Origin: Bacteroidia bacterium
GTDB taxonomy: Bacteria > Bacteroidota > Bacteroidia > J057
DNA length: 64,000 nucleotides
Assembly: GCA_041391665.1 (NCBI GenBank)
Contig: JAWKNO010000001.1
Coordinates: 1,178,001-1,242,000, forward strand
Reading direction: 5' to 3'
Of the stretch, positions 32,079 to 42,300 are shown piece after piece (position 1 is the stretch's first letter; each line of letters begins with the position of its first letter). Made by a program: the position numbers and the translations under genes. The notes under the pieces were generated by a model. It was not told the DNA's origin and did no database searches. It saw nothing but the letters and a program-made list of their open reading frames with translations.

Positions 32079-34778
32079 TTAGCTTATGCCATTGAAAAAC
32101 TCGTATAAATCGTCCTCTGCGCCTAACTCCAGTTTTTTTCGCAGACGCGAGCGGCTCACATTGACACTGGAGGGGAGCACATTCATCAGGTCGGCAATTT
32201 CGCGGGAGCTGAGGCCCATTTTCAGGTATAGAGCCAGGCGCAGATCGTAGGTCGATAATACCGGGAAGCGAGCTTTTAACTGGCGCAGGAAGTCCTGATG
32301 CAGTTCGTCCATCTGCATCTCAAAGGTATGGTCTTCTGCGGTCATTTTGGCGTCCAGCAGACGGTTCATTTCTGCCCAGCGGAGCTTCGTGTCAGAAGAA
32401 CGGGTTTCAATGGCCGTGATTTTTCCTTTAAGCGTTTGCAGCAGGCGGTTTTTGTCTTCGTTTTCCTTCCCTTTTTTGGCAAGTTCGATCGTTTTGGCCC
32501 GCAGTTGCTTTTGGAGGGCTGCAATTTCTGCTTCCAGGCGTTGTTGCGTTTGAACAAGTTTTGCCTGCTGAAAAGCTTCGGCTTGTTTTTCCAGTGCTTT
32601 TCTTTCCTGTTCCTGAAGTTCCGTTTTTAGCCGGGCGAGTTTGTTGTTATTTCGCAAACGTTGGAGGTAAAACAAGCCAAATGCCAGTACGCCAATTCCC
32701 AGGTAAGTATACCATCTTCGGTACCAGGGGGGAAGGATGGTAAAGTGCAGGGGACGGGCCTGTGCTAAACCTGCGGATGATTGTGCTTCAAGCCATAGTT
32801 CATATTGACCTTCCGGCAAATTGAGAAAATCATGATTATGGTGAGGCAGCCACTCGCTCCACTTGTCCTGATAATTGACCAGCTTATAGCGATAACGTGC
32901 GTTTTCTTGTTGGGGGATGAGGAATTGTACCCGAACGTTGTTCAGATAATAAGGAATGGTGGCAGATGGGTTTAAGGATAAGATTGTATCGTTGTTAAAT
33001 GCATACAGACTGCGTATTAGCAGATCTGCTTGTGGAGGAGTATGTTTTGAAGAGGAGTTATAGCGTAAAGCAAAACCATTATAGACCGGATAAAAATTAT
33101 ATGCTGCATTCAACGGCAGCCCACCCCGGATGGTGGGTAAGCTATTGACAACAGGTTCCGGGCGAAGTGGCGTGTCAACGCTTATAAAACTATCGAGTCT
33201 GGCGTTGTAGGTGTACATTAGCTGGTCAGTACTTAAATGTATGCCCAGACTGTCTGCGAGGAGTGAAGGATTTTCTCCCCCGAATACTGAAGCTAAATAA
33301 ATACGCTGGCGGGCAATGAGATAATCGGAATTCAGATAGGCTTTGATGATGCCAAAATTGGGAATGTTGATCCAAAGCAGGCTGTCTGATTCCGCAATTA
33401 CCTGGCTGCACGCTCCCTGAACCGGAGGCAGTTTGCGTTCAAATATCCAACGCTGATCACGGCGGCGAAACAGGAACAATCCATTATAAGTACCTGTAAC
33501 GAGACGTTGATCCCCTAAGGGAGTAATGGCGAGTACACCTTCCTGCGAATATAGAGGCGTCAGCCCTTGTGGCGTAACCTGAAATAATCCCTGGTCGTGC
33601 CCACAATAGATAGTGCCCTGAATATTTCGCAGCGTCCAAACCTGCCCGGCAGAACCGGGAATAAGAGAAAAAGAGATTCCGGCAGCGGCATTTTTCAAAT
33701 CTCCCCAAAGTGCGTAATAAAGGCCCTGATTGGTGCCAAGGTAAAAATCATCATGTTGCAACAAAGCCGTCTGGCCTGTGCCGAAAGCCCCCTGGTGATC
33801 TAATACATAAGCTATCTGGCTGGACAGGCGGAGTGCAGACACCCCATAATCCATACCTAGCCAAAGAATACCCTGGGGACTATAGTGAAGACTCAAAATG
33901 GTATTGTTGAGTATCCCCTTTTGTTTGTTGAGATGTTGAATAATACGGCCTTCCCGGTCTGTAATGTATACGCCATTCAGAATAGTACCAAAAGCGTAGT
34001 GACTATCTTCGATCGAAGTAAAACTAAAAACCTGATCCCGCTTCAGATAAGTATTTACCTCGTTTTGAAGCGCATTCAATTTCCCATCCTGATAAAGATA
34101 TAAGCCCCGGTCCCGTGTGCTTATAAACAACCCGTCGTCGGTTTTGTCAACTCCTGCAATTTGCCAGGACTGGCCGTTGGGGTAAGGAAATACCAAAACC
34201 AGGCTGAGGCCGTCAAATTGATATAGGCCATGTTTTTCGTCAGCCAGATAGAGTACACCGCCAGTTTGGAAACTTTTAGAAAAGCGCGATGGGGCGGCAA
34301 TTTTGGTGAGTTGCTCTCCCTTTTGCACATAAATATTCTGAAAGGATACAAAGATAATTTCTGCATCCAACTGATAAACACCCCAGAACTCTTCGTTTAA
34401 TCCTTTGGCACTTTCCCGAAAGGGGTAGCCAGACCGGTAACTAAACCCCTGAAAGCCATTGCGTTGCCAGGCGCCAAAATCTTTATCGGCTCCGGTATAT
34501 ATCAGCGAATCATTTACGATTAATAGCGAACGCGTGAGCCCTTTGCTGCCGGGGTACCGTCGCCAATTGAGACCATCAAACTCCAGTAAACCTTTATCTG
34601 TGGAGAAATAGATCAATCCATTTCCTGCCGATTGTATAGCCCACACTTTTCCTGCCTGAGTATATTGCTCGGGCGAGTAGTTGTGTATCGGTGGTAAACC
34701 CTTTTCAGGGAACTTCTGCCCCAGCAGCGGATTCCCCAAAAGGAACAATAAGCCGATAAAGATACCGGTGGATTTCAT
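32079..34778 (-). CDS. Membrane-anchored propeller regulator with LuxR-like HTH
   Basis: 899 residues. Signal peptide, periplasmic Reg_prop propeller (about 25-600; WAIQSAGNGLIYFSTDKGLLEF, GILWLGMDYGVSALR), Y_Y_Y domain (about 630-725; YRYKLVNYQDKWSEW), one transmembrane helix (about 735-755), a long coiled coil (TELQEQERKALEKQAEAFQQ and on) and a C-terminal winged HTH (LALYLKMGLSSREIADLMNV, then SVNVSRSRLRKKL). There is no kinase or receiver, so ligand binding outside is likely passed directly to the DNA-binding end. Last gene of the glucan operon, probably its sensor and activator. Confidence 0.92.
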   Translation of the reverse strand: MKSTGIFIGLLFLLGNPLLGQKFPEKGLPPIHNYSPEQYTQAGKVWAIQSAGNGLIYFSTDKGLLEFDGLNWRRYPGSKGLTRSLLIVNDSLIYTGADKDFGAWQRNGFQGFSYRSGYPFRESAKGLNEEFWGVYQLDAEIIFVSFQNIYVQKGEQLTKIAAPSRFSKSFQTGGVLYLADEKHGLYQFDGLSLVLVFPYPNGQSWQIAGVDKTDDGLFISTRDRGLYLYQDGKLNALQNEVNTYLKRDQVFSFTSIEDSHYAFGTILNGVYITDREGRIIQHLNKQKGILNNTILSLHYSPQGILWLGMDYGVSALRLSSQIAYVLDHQGAFGTGQTALLQHDDFYLGTNQGLYYALWGDLKNAAAGISFSLIPGSAGQVWTLRNIQGTIYCGHDQGLFQVTPQGLTPLYSQEGVLAITPLGDQRLVTGTYNGLFLFRRRDQRWIFERKLPPVQGACSQVIAESDSLLWINIPNFGIIKAYLNSDYLIARQRIYLASVFGGENPSLLADSLGIHLSTDQLMYTYNARLDSFISVDTPLRPEPVVNSLPTIRGGLPLNAAYNFYPVYNGFALRYNSSSKHTPPQADLLIRSLYAFNNDTILSLNPSATIPYYLNNVRVQFLIPQQENARYRYKLVNYQDKWSEWLPHHNHDFLNLPEGQYELWLEAQSSAGLAQARPLHFTILPPWYRRWYTYLGIGVLAFGLFYLQRLRNNNKLARLKTELQEQERKALEKQAEAFQQAKLVQTQQRLEAEIAALQKQLRAKTIELAKKGKENEDKNRLLQTLKGKITAIETRSSDTKLRWAEMNRLLDAKMTAEDHTFEMQMDELHQDFLRQLKARFPVLSTYDLRLALYLKMGLSSREIADLMNVLPSSVNVSRSRLRKKLELGAEDDLYEFFNGIS

Positions 34779-34793
34779 GCTTAATGATACAAC

Positions 34794-35681
34794 TTAAACA
34801 TATTTCAATTGTTCATTTTTATCCCAAATTCCCCAATAAGCGCCAACGTCTCCTTCTGAGCCAATTTTCCACGATTCATCAAAGGACGAAAAATAGAAAA
34901 TTTCTGCTTTATCCTGCAACGCCCAGTATTGCGTGTAGAGAAAATATTTGATTGCATTCTCTGTCGAAGGAATAGCCGCTTCCAATGTCCGTCCATGGTT
35001 GGGCCAGCCCGTCTCGGTAATGATTACCGGTTTTCCTTGTGCCGCCTGACAGGCTTGTTGATACATTTGCTGCATATACAGCAGGGCATATTCCAGCTGG
35101 CAACCTTCCCAGAAAGGGTAACAATTGGCCAGTATAACGTCGCAACTGTCGCAGATATCCGGGTGCTGGGTAAATTCGTAGTAGGCATCTACGTAGCCGA
35201 CGGGAATTTCTGGCAGTGCGGCTTTTACCCGCTGTATATATTCCAATAGCTTGGCTTTGGGGAGGTCATTTCGGTAGAGTACCTCGTTGCCTACAGCCGC
35301 AATGTCCACATGTCCCGCCCGGCCCAGTTCGATCAACGCTTCGATCTCTTGTTCATTTTTGTCTTCATCTTTGCCCAGCCATGCGCCCACGAGCGTTTGT
35401 AAACCCATTTCATGAGCGATTTGAGGAATCAGTTCATTCCCTTCGATACATGAAAATGAGCGAACCCACCGGGTAAAAGGACTGATGATCTCCATTCTGC
35501 GGCGTATTTGTGTATCGGACAATGGGTCGCCAGGTTCCTGACCTTCCACATAAGCGCTGAAGCACAGACCGTGCATGCCATTTTCCAGTGCCTGGCGGTA
35601 ACGGGATTTGAGGTCTTCCAGGCTAAGACCCGAGAAATCGGGCCCGGTAAGGGCGAGTTTTTTATATTTGCGGTACGACAT
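34794..35681 (-). CDS. GH17 glucanase or transglucosylase, cytoplasmic
   Basis: 295 residues from MSYRKYKK; a longer frame upstream would overlap the preceding gene and adds an Arg-rich leader. GH17 TIM barrel: acid/base Glu 133 in AVGNEVL, nucleophile Glu 223 in ITETGWP, and FYFSSFDESWK near the end. No signal peptide, so it acts inside the cell. GH17 enzymes cleave or transfer beta-1,3-glucan chains. About 60% identical by eye to the GH17 part of the adjacent fusion, so a tandem duplicate. Starts 26 bp after the fusion stop. Confidence 0.87.
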   Translation of the reverse strand: MSYRKYKKLALTGPDFSGLSLEDLKSRYRQALENGMHGLCFSAYVEGQEPGDPLSDTQIRRRMEIISPFTRWVRSFSCIEGNELIPQIAHEMGLQTLVGAWLGKDEDKNEQEIEALIELGRAGHVDIAAVGNEVLYRNDLPKAKLLEYIQRVKAALPEIPVGYVDAYYEFTQHPDICDSCDVILANCYPFWEGCQLEYALLYMQQMYQQACQAAQGKPVIITETGWPNHGRTLEAAIPSTENAIKYFLYTQYWALQDKAEIFYFSSFDESWKIGSEGDVGAYWGIWDKNEQLKYV

Positions 35682-35707
35682 AGGGGTATGATTTTGTATC
35701 AGCCAAT

Positions 35708-38056
35708 TTAACTGTATTTTAGGTTTTCCTGCTTGTCCCATAAACCCCAGCGGGCGCCTACCTCGCCTTCCTGCTGCACTTTCCATGATTCGTCGAAGGA
35801 AGAGAAATAGAACATTTCCACACCGGAAGTTTTTGCCCAGTGTTGCACTTCGATAAAGTACTTCATGGCATTTTTCTCAGAAGGCGCTGCGGAACGAACC
35901 GCCTGCCCGCTGCTTGGCCAGCCGGTTTCGGTGATAATCACTTTCTTCCCACCGGCTACTTGCCGGGAGAGCTGATACATTTGTTGCAGGTACGCCAGCG
36001 CATAGGAGTTATCGGCACCCTCCCAGAAGGGATAACAGTTGATCAGTATCACATCAGCCGCTTCGGCCAGTTCGGGGTGATCGAGAAACTGGTAGTAGGC
36101 ATCGACGTATCCTACCGGGATATGGGCAGGAAGCTGAGCCCTTACTTTGCGCAGATAATCGATAATTTCCTGAGGGGAAAGTTCCTTACGCATCAGAACC
36201 TCATTTCCTACGGTGGCCACGTCTACCAATCCTTCTTTTGCCAATTTTACCAGCGACTGGATTTCTCTTTCATTTCGGTCCCGGTCTGCACTGATCCAGG
36301 CCCCGACCATGGTCTTCAGCCCTTTTTCGTGGGCAATGCGGGGGATCAGTTCGTTACCTTCTGTACAGGAAAACGAACGTATCGTTTGAGCATAGGGCAT
36401 AATAATCTCCATCCGCCGGCGAATCTGTGTGGCCGAAAGATTAGAGCCCGTATCCTGGCCTTCTACATATGGACTGAAACACAAGCCATGCAGCCCCCCC
36501 TGAAGTGTCTCCGAAAATAGCTTGCGCAATTCAACCATACTTTTTTCGGATAAATGCAGGTCTGAAGCAACTCTTAGCGAAAGATCCTGAGAGGTTAATT
36601 GTTCGAGCTTACCTGGCAAATAAGCAGAAGAGCCCTTTTGTACTTCTTTACGTTCATCCAAAGCTTCTCTGATCTCATTGGATTTTGCTTCAGACAAATC
36701 GTAGTTGCGCATCACAAATAAGGCGATGGCTGTACCCAAAATCGGTACACCGGAGAAAAACAATCTAAGACCGGTTATGGACTCTGCGGTATAAGACTCC
36801 GGGCTGAATCCTACAAAGCTCAGAATGATTCCGCTCAAACCACCTGCAATAGCAAAGCCAAATTTGACCATCCACCAGTAGATCGCTCCGAAAATGCCTT
36901 CCCGTCTTTTACCCGTATTGAGTTCGTCAAGATCACAAACATCTGCTGTCATTGACATCATCAGGGTGAACAGGCCACCGATTCCGAAGGAGAAGAAGGG
37001 CATCGCGAAAATAAACATATAAGGTTTGCCGGGAATGAAGAGAAACCACAGCAAGATATAACCAATAATGGAAATGCCCTGGGAGAGCATAAATGCGTTC
37101 TTTTTCCCCATTTTCTTGGACATCACCGCTACCGTCGGAATGACCGCAAAGGTGGTAATAAGTGCCCCCAGACTGCCAAATAACGTAGGCCAGATACCGG
37201 CCGCTTTCGCATCTCCGCTAAACAGGTAATAGACTACGATAAAGAAGGAAAAAGCGGCTACCGTGTTAAAGGCATTGAAGATCAGAAAGGTTGAGATACA
37301 CAGTTTCCGAAAAGGAACCATCTTAAATGCTTCCTTAAACCCATTGAATATTTCAATGAGACTTCCACCCATATTGCTAAAACTCAGGGGTAAGAGGTTG
37401 CTGTCGTCTTTCGTTGATTTACCCGGAATAAAAATTGCGGGAATCATCGCCAGAATCATACACGGAATACCCACCCAATAAGCCAGGGTACGGGTAGCGG
37501 TATCGGCATTGGGAAACCATTCAGGATCGTACATGATGACCCAAAACCAAGGTGCAATCACCCAGGCCCACTGGCCAATCCATTGAGCCGTAGCCATAAT
37601 GTTGGTGCGTTCGTGAAAATCGTCGCTCATCTCGTAGCCCATCGCCACGTATGGCACACTGAAAATCGTAAGCCCGAGATAGAATAAAAACGACCAGATC
37701 AGGAAGTAAGAGAAATTGTAGTTTAAGCCATTCTCCCGGTACAACTGCCACATGATCACAAAGGTGATCCCCATGATGATGGACCCAATAAATACATAGT
37801 GTCGTCTTCGCCCCCAAACCGACCGTGTGTTGTCTGAGATAAAGCCCATGATCGGGTCTGTAATAGAATCAAATACCCTGGGCAGGAAGTAAATCAGTCC
37901 CCACATCCAGCCGGGAAACCCCAGATCCTGTACCAGTACAACCATGAATATGCCCAGAGCCGCAGGAAACATCTGATTGGCCAGCATACCCAGGCCAAAG
38001 GCTACTTTCTGCCCGAATGGAACCTGCTTTTTGATTACCGATTGTTGTTTTGACAT
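35708..38056 (-). CDS. MFS sugar symporter fused to a GH17 domain
   Basis: 782 residues. Residues 1-460 are a GPH/MelB-like MFS transporter with about 12 transmembrane helices: VFDSITDPIMGFISDNTRSV carries the Asp and conserved pattern of the loop between TM2 and 3, followed by GRRRHYV. A short charged linker (residues about 460-500) leads into a complete GH17 domain: acid/base Glu 619 in TVGNEVL and nucleophile Glu 710 in ITETGWP. With 12 helices both ends are cytoplasmic, so imported glucan would meet the hydrolase directly. No frameshift; the fusion is a single frame and the linker is not repetitive. Confidence 0.9.
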   Translation of the reverse strand: MSKQQSVIKKQVPFGQKVAFGLGMLANQMFPAALGIFMVVLVQDLGFPGWMWGLIYFLPRVFDSITDPIMGFISDNTRSVWGRRRHYVFIGSIIMGITFVIMWQLYRENGLNYNFSYFLIWSFLFYLGLTIFSVPYVAMGYEMSDDFHERTNIMATAQWIGQWAWVIAPWFWVIMYDPEWFPNADTATRTLAYWVGIPCMILAMIPAIFIPGKSTKDDSNLLPLSFSNMGGSLIEIFNGFKEAFKMVPFRKLCISTFLIFNAFNTVAAFSFFIVVYYLFSGDAKAAGIWPTLFGSLGALITTFAVIPTVAVMSKKMGKKNAFMLSQGISIIGYILLWFLFIPGKPYMFIFAMPFFSFGIGGLFTLMMSMTADVCDLDELNTGKRREGIFGAIYWWMVKFGFAIAGGLSGIILSFVGFSPESYTAESITGLRLFFSGVPILGTAIALFVMRNYDLSEAKSNEIREALDERKEVQKGSSAYLPGKLEQLTSQDLSLRVASDLHLSEKSMVELRKLFSETLQGGLHGLCFSPYVEGQDTGSNLSATQIRRRMEIIMPYAQTIRSFSCTEGNELIPRIAHEKGLKTMVGAWISADRDRNEREIQSLVKLAKEGLVDVATVGNEVLMRKELSPQEIIDYLRKVRAQLPAHIPVGYVDAYYQFLDHPELAEAADVILINCYPFWEGADNSYALAYLQQMYQLSRQVAGGKKVIITETGWPSSGQAVRSAAPSEKNAMKYFIEVQHWAKTSGVEMFYFSSFDESWKVQQEGEVGARWGLWDKQENLKYS

Positions 38057-38119
38057 TGCTTATTGATTTTGGGGGGTAAGGTTGATTTGTCGTACTATAC
38101 TCTTCTCTACACTTTCTTT

Positions 38120-39391
38120 TTATTTTATCGGTGGAGGCAGTATATTTTTCAGTAACTCCTTTTTTGCACCGCCATGGGTTTTGGCAATGGGTTTATCTCC
38201 TCGGGTCAACCCCTCGAAAACGCCCGCGTCAACCAGATCCCAAATAGCATATTTGGCCTTCCCGTCCACCGTGAAAAGTCCAAAATGGTTTTCCGAACCG
38301 CCAGGGTTGGCTGCATCTTTCCATGGTTCGTCAAACGCCTCAAAATAGAAGCATGAAAGTCCTGCTTCTTTCGTCCATTCGCGCATGAGCTGATAATACA
38401 GCCCCATTTTGTATTCATCGCAGGCATGAGAGCCCCCGGGACCATATAGATCATTTGCCGCACTGGCCCAGCCAGTTTCGGTGATGTGTATGGGCTTATC
38501 TACTCCAAGTCTTTGCATATATGCAGCTACCGATTCGTACTGTGTCCGGGCATAATCTCTGGCCCGCAACATAGCCGCTGTAATGCGCGCACTGTCTGTA
38601 TTTTGAATTTCTTCCGGACGGCTACCCCAGAAAGCGGGATTATAGTGTGTATCATGCATGGGGTAGGTATGCATCGCAATGAAATCTACGCTGCGGATGA
38701 GTTCGTTCAAATCTTCTACGTGATATTCGGGGCCCCCACCTCCCCATGAGGCGAAATTGTCAGAGCTGGTAATCCATAAGTCTGCCGAAAGTTCACCCTG
38801 ACCTTTGAGTTGCTGTAAATGTCTGACCCACTTCAGGATCACTCGTGGCTGGACATAATAGCTGGTAGCCCACTTGACCATCGATTCGTTGCCTACTGCG
38901 ATGATTTTTACTATGTCCGGATATTGTTTTGCCAGTTCTACCGCCCGGGCTATTTCTTTTTCATTGCGCGAGCTTTCCTGTTCGTGGTCAGGGGGCATAT
39001 CTGTCCAGGCATTGAGACAGTCGATCCACACTCCGAGCATGACGTACATCTCAAATTCGGGATCAGTCGCCTTTATCTCACGGATGGCGGCCAGTACATT
39101 GGCTGCATGGGGGAAGTGTAACTTGTAGGTGCGCAGCATACGCACACCCATGGCATGAAGGATTTTCATGTCCTCCTTAAGCTGCGGAATGGTAGGTTCA
39201 ATATCGTGGTTAGCATCCCGGTAACCACCGAAGGAAATAGCCAGGTATTCGGGATTACCTAAAATATCTGCGGCGGTCCGCGTAGGGGTATTCATATCCA
39301 CGTTTTCGTTGACAGTTTGGTCTGCATGCCGGGACGGTTTACACGCAACGCCCGGCATGACAAGTAATATTAAAAAAATGTATCGTATCAT
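38120..39391 (-). CDS. GH17-like lipoprotein
   Basis: 423 residues from MIRYIFLILLVMPGVAC (lipobox, Cys at 17). GH17/GH-A barrel: acid/base Glu 169 in AVGNESM and nucleophile Glu 305 in HITETGWA, with an EAFDEPWKDA block near the end. It is longer than the two other GH17 proteins, with insertions around residues 120-160 and 180-260. Probably attached to the outer membrane, where it would cut or rearrange beta-1,3-glucan before import. Starts seven bases after the phosphorylase stop. Confidence 0.85.
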   Translation of the reverse strand: MIRYIFLILLVMPGVACKPSRHADQTVNENVDMNTPTRTAADILGNPEYLAISFGGYRDANHDIEPTIPQLKEDMKILHAMGVRMLRTYKLHFPHAANVLAAIREIKATDPEFEMYVMLGVWIDCLNAWTDMPPDHEQESSRNEKEIARAVELAKQYPDIVKIIAVGNESMVKWATSYYVQPRVILKWVRHLQQLKGQGELSADLWITSSDNFASWGGGGPEYHVEDLNELIRSVDFIAMHTYPMHDTHYNPAFWGSRPEEIQNTDSARITAAMLRARDYARTQYESVAAYMQRLGVDKPIHITETGWASAANDLYGPGGSHACDEYKMGLYYQLMREWTKEAGLSCFYFEAFDEPWKDAANPGGSENHFGLFTVDGKAKYAIWDLVDAGVFEGLTRGDKPIAKTHGGAKKELLKNILPPPIK

Positions 39392-39398
39392 CGTAAGT

Positions 39399-42300
39399 TT
39401 ATTTGAGGCAGTGAGCCGGTACACTTACTTCAATCCTCAGGATGTCTCCGCTTCGGCAAAAAAGGGATTGGCTCGTATTGGCGTCCAACTCAGGTTCACG
39501 GTTGCTGATTTGTTTCCCGTCCCTGAAGTGAATGGTCAGGCCTGCAGCTTCACTCATCTGGTAGATCACCGGCACCTGGCAGTATGTAAAGGCCAGGCTG
39601 TTGGCGGCCAGTTCAATTTCCTGTGTTTTCCCTTCAATATTGAAATAATGAAAGGTGCGGCCTTCAGATAAGAATTCCGCCCTCTTGAGTAAGTTGGGGC
39701 GAAAATATAATTTTCCATTTGATACGCCAGCCCCCAGTTCGCCAAAACGACTCAGGATATCTTCCTTTACCTGTCCTGTCATACCCGGCTGTTGGGCGCC
39801 TTTGCCCGCAGGGGTGTGGGAGTAAGGATCGGTGGGGAATGCACCGTAAAGACCTGGTGGTTTATGTACACCGATACCAGCATTGATCTCGTAATAATGT
39901 TCCAGCACGCGATGGAACGTTTCGGTACTGGCAGCAGTTTCACTGGCATTCGCACAGTATTCGTTTACGGCCAGCAACAGCTTAGACACCATGTGCCAGT
40001 AGATGGAGCCCAGGCCTTCGTAACCATAAAATGTACCTGAACGTCCGGTAAAGGATTTATGGTGGAAGACTTGCTCAAATATGCCAAGGATTTGCAAACG
40101 CTCCTGCCCGGCAAGTCCGGCGTAAACCGTACCTTCAAGGGTTTTCAGCGCAGAATCCAGATCATTGGCGTTTTTAAAGCTGCCATTGAAGTGATATCCG
40201 CCCTCAATATCTCTTTCAATAATGGTTTTATTCCCATCTGCTACCATCTGTTGCAAGAGCTTAGAGGCAGCCACCGATTCCGGGGGGATGTTATTTTTGT
40301 TCAGAAATCCCGGCAGTTCTTTATTGGGGTAGAGAAGATAGCTGTATTGGTCAGAACGAAACAGTCTGCTGGCCTTCATTGCATCAAGTACAGCCAGTAC
40401 ATCATCGGGAGCCAGGTATCCGCTGCTAAGTACTGCTACCTGCCCTTCGAGCATCTCACTGAGATAGTCCAGCGAGACTCCATTGTCATGGATAGTCATC
40501 AGATTGTAGGCATGATACAGGTTATCGGTACGGCGGTTGGCTGCAATGGTATGGTCGAGGAAGTCAAGGCTGGTATTAAAGCATTGAATAAGGTCCCGCC
40601 GGTCAACAGAACGTGTTTGTCCGGAAAATGAGCCAGCATAGATCTCTGATCTATAATCTCCTCCCGCGTTACCCAGGGCATCCATGATGGCTTTTCGGTC
40701 ACGATCACTGATAGCCCCTTTCAAAACCCCTTTGTGTTGCTCAAAAGCATCGCGAATATGCTCATAGCAACTGACCAGTTCTGCCGAGACCGGAAATGTG
40801 TCGGAGGGCGATTGTGCCAGAACTTTCCCGAAGAAGCTCAGGAATCTTCGCAGATAGTACAGCGTTACCATCGAAACCCCATTGCCAACCAGCGCGTTAT
40901 TTGCATCATTCCATTCGGGGCGCTGGGTGTTCATCCAGATACCCCCTTCAGGGATAAAGTTGGATAGTTTAGCCAGCACCGTTGCCAAAATCTTTTCAAG
41001 AAAATTGACCTGGTGGATATGGCCGGCCCGGTTTGTCAGCAAAGCTCCATCAGCCCCCATTTTTTCACGGCGCTGGCGAATGGCGCTGTCCGCTGCATGG
41101 TCAAAATCTATAGTGTCCTTGGGGTTGCGCTGGATGTCAGCGTAGGGCTTGATCCGATAGGGAACATTTGCATAGGCAAAGATGGACTGCTGGAAATATT
41201 CAGACAAGCGGCCTGGGTGGTGTTTTTCCAGAAACTCCAGAAATTTCAGCAGATAGATAATCTGGTGGTCTCCCCAGTAACCAATGAAAGACCATGGGTC
41301 ATCTGGTTCGATCACCTCCCAGTCAAATCCACCTTTGGTCACCCGGTATGGATTGTAGCCGTCGAAGGTGGAGGCATTGAGGAATTTCGCAATCATGCCC
41401 TCAATAAAGTCCGGGTAAGCGTAGGCAAGCGCTTCCCAGTTCTGGAATATGTCGCGCCAGTTGCCTTCGTAGTCCAGAATTTTGGAGCCGTCTTCTTTGC
41501 GGGTATTGATCGAAAACCGGTTCCAGGGGCGGCTGGGGTCTCCATGCCGGCGGCTGAATCGGAGCGGGAGATACTCTGTACAAAGTCGCTGGAGGTGAGT
41601 ATCTTCCACGGCTGCAAGCCGTTGCCGAAGTTCCTGCACCGTAAATTTTTCGGGCAGTTTTTCCAGAAAATCTGTGTGCAGGGCGTAGACCTCTTTATTA
41701 GCCTTTTCCAGATAACCCGAAAAGTCCCACTTTTCAATCTGGTAGTTGGAATCAAAAATCCCGCCCCGCATAATGTTAAACAGGACATTGCTGAAATGGC
41801 GGGTATCGCGCAGTTCATCAGCCGTACATTGCAGGCCATCGGCAGCTGCATTAAGCGCAGCAAGTCGACGGGTGCCCTGATCAATGTCTTTCTGTACAAT
41901 TTCTCCTAACCCCGTTTCGTGTGAGATGCGGTGGATAAGTCCCACCACGTCGGTGTGGTTTTGGTTGAGGTTCGCGACCATAAACCAGCGTTGACTTTCA
42001 CCGGGAGCCAGGGTAATGTCTTTTTGCACCAGGTAGGCTCCCTTTTCGCCTTTGACATCGTTTTCTGACTGGATTTGGCCCGTATCGCGGAATGCAGTAA
42101 GTTGTCGGCTGGAAAGCAGATATTTAGGCTTTTCCAACCCCAAAGACCATACAACATTGGCTTTCAGCGCCTCACTTGGTTCAGCTTTATCGGAGAGAAT
42201 GGCACTAAGCGCAAAAATGCCCAGCCCCGAGTCCGTATGCAATTCACTGCGCTTATATGCATCAACCAGATTGCTGTAAAAGTTTTGCAGGTCGCTGCTG

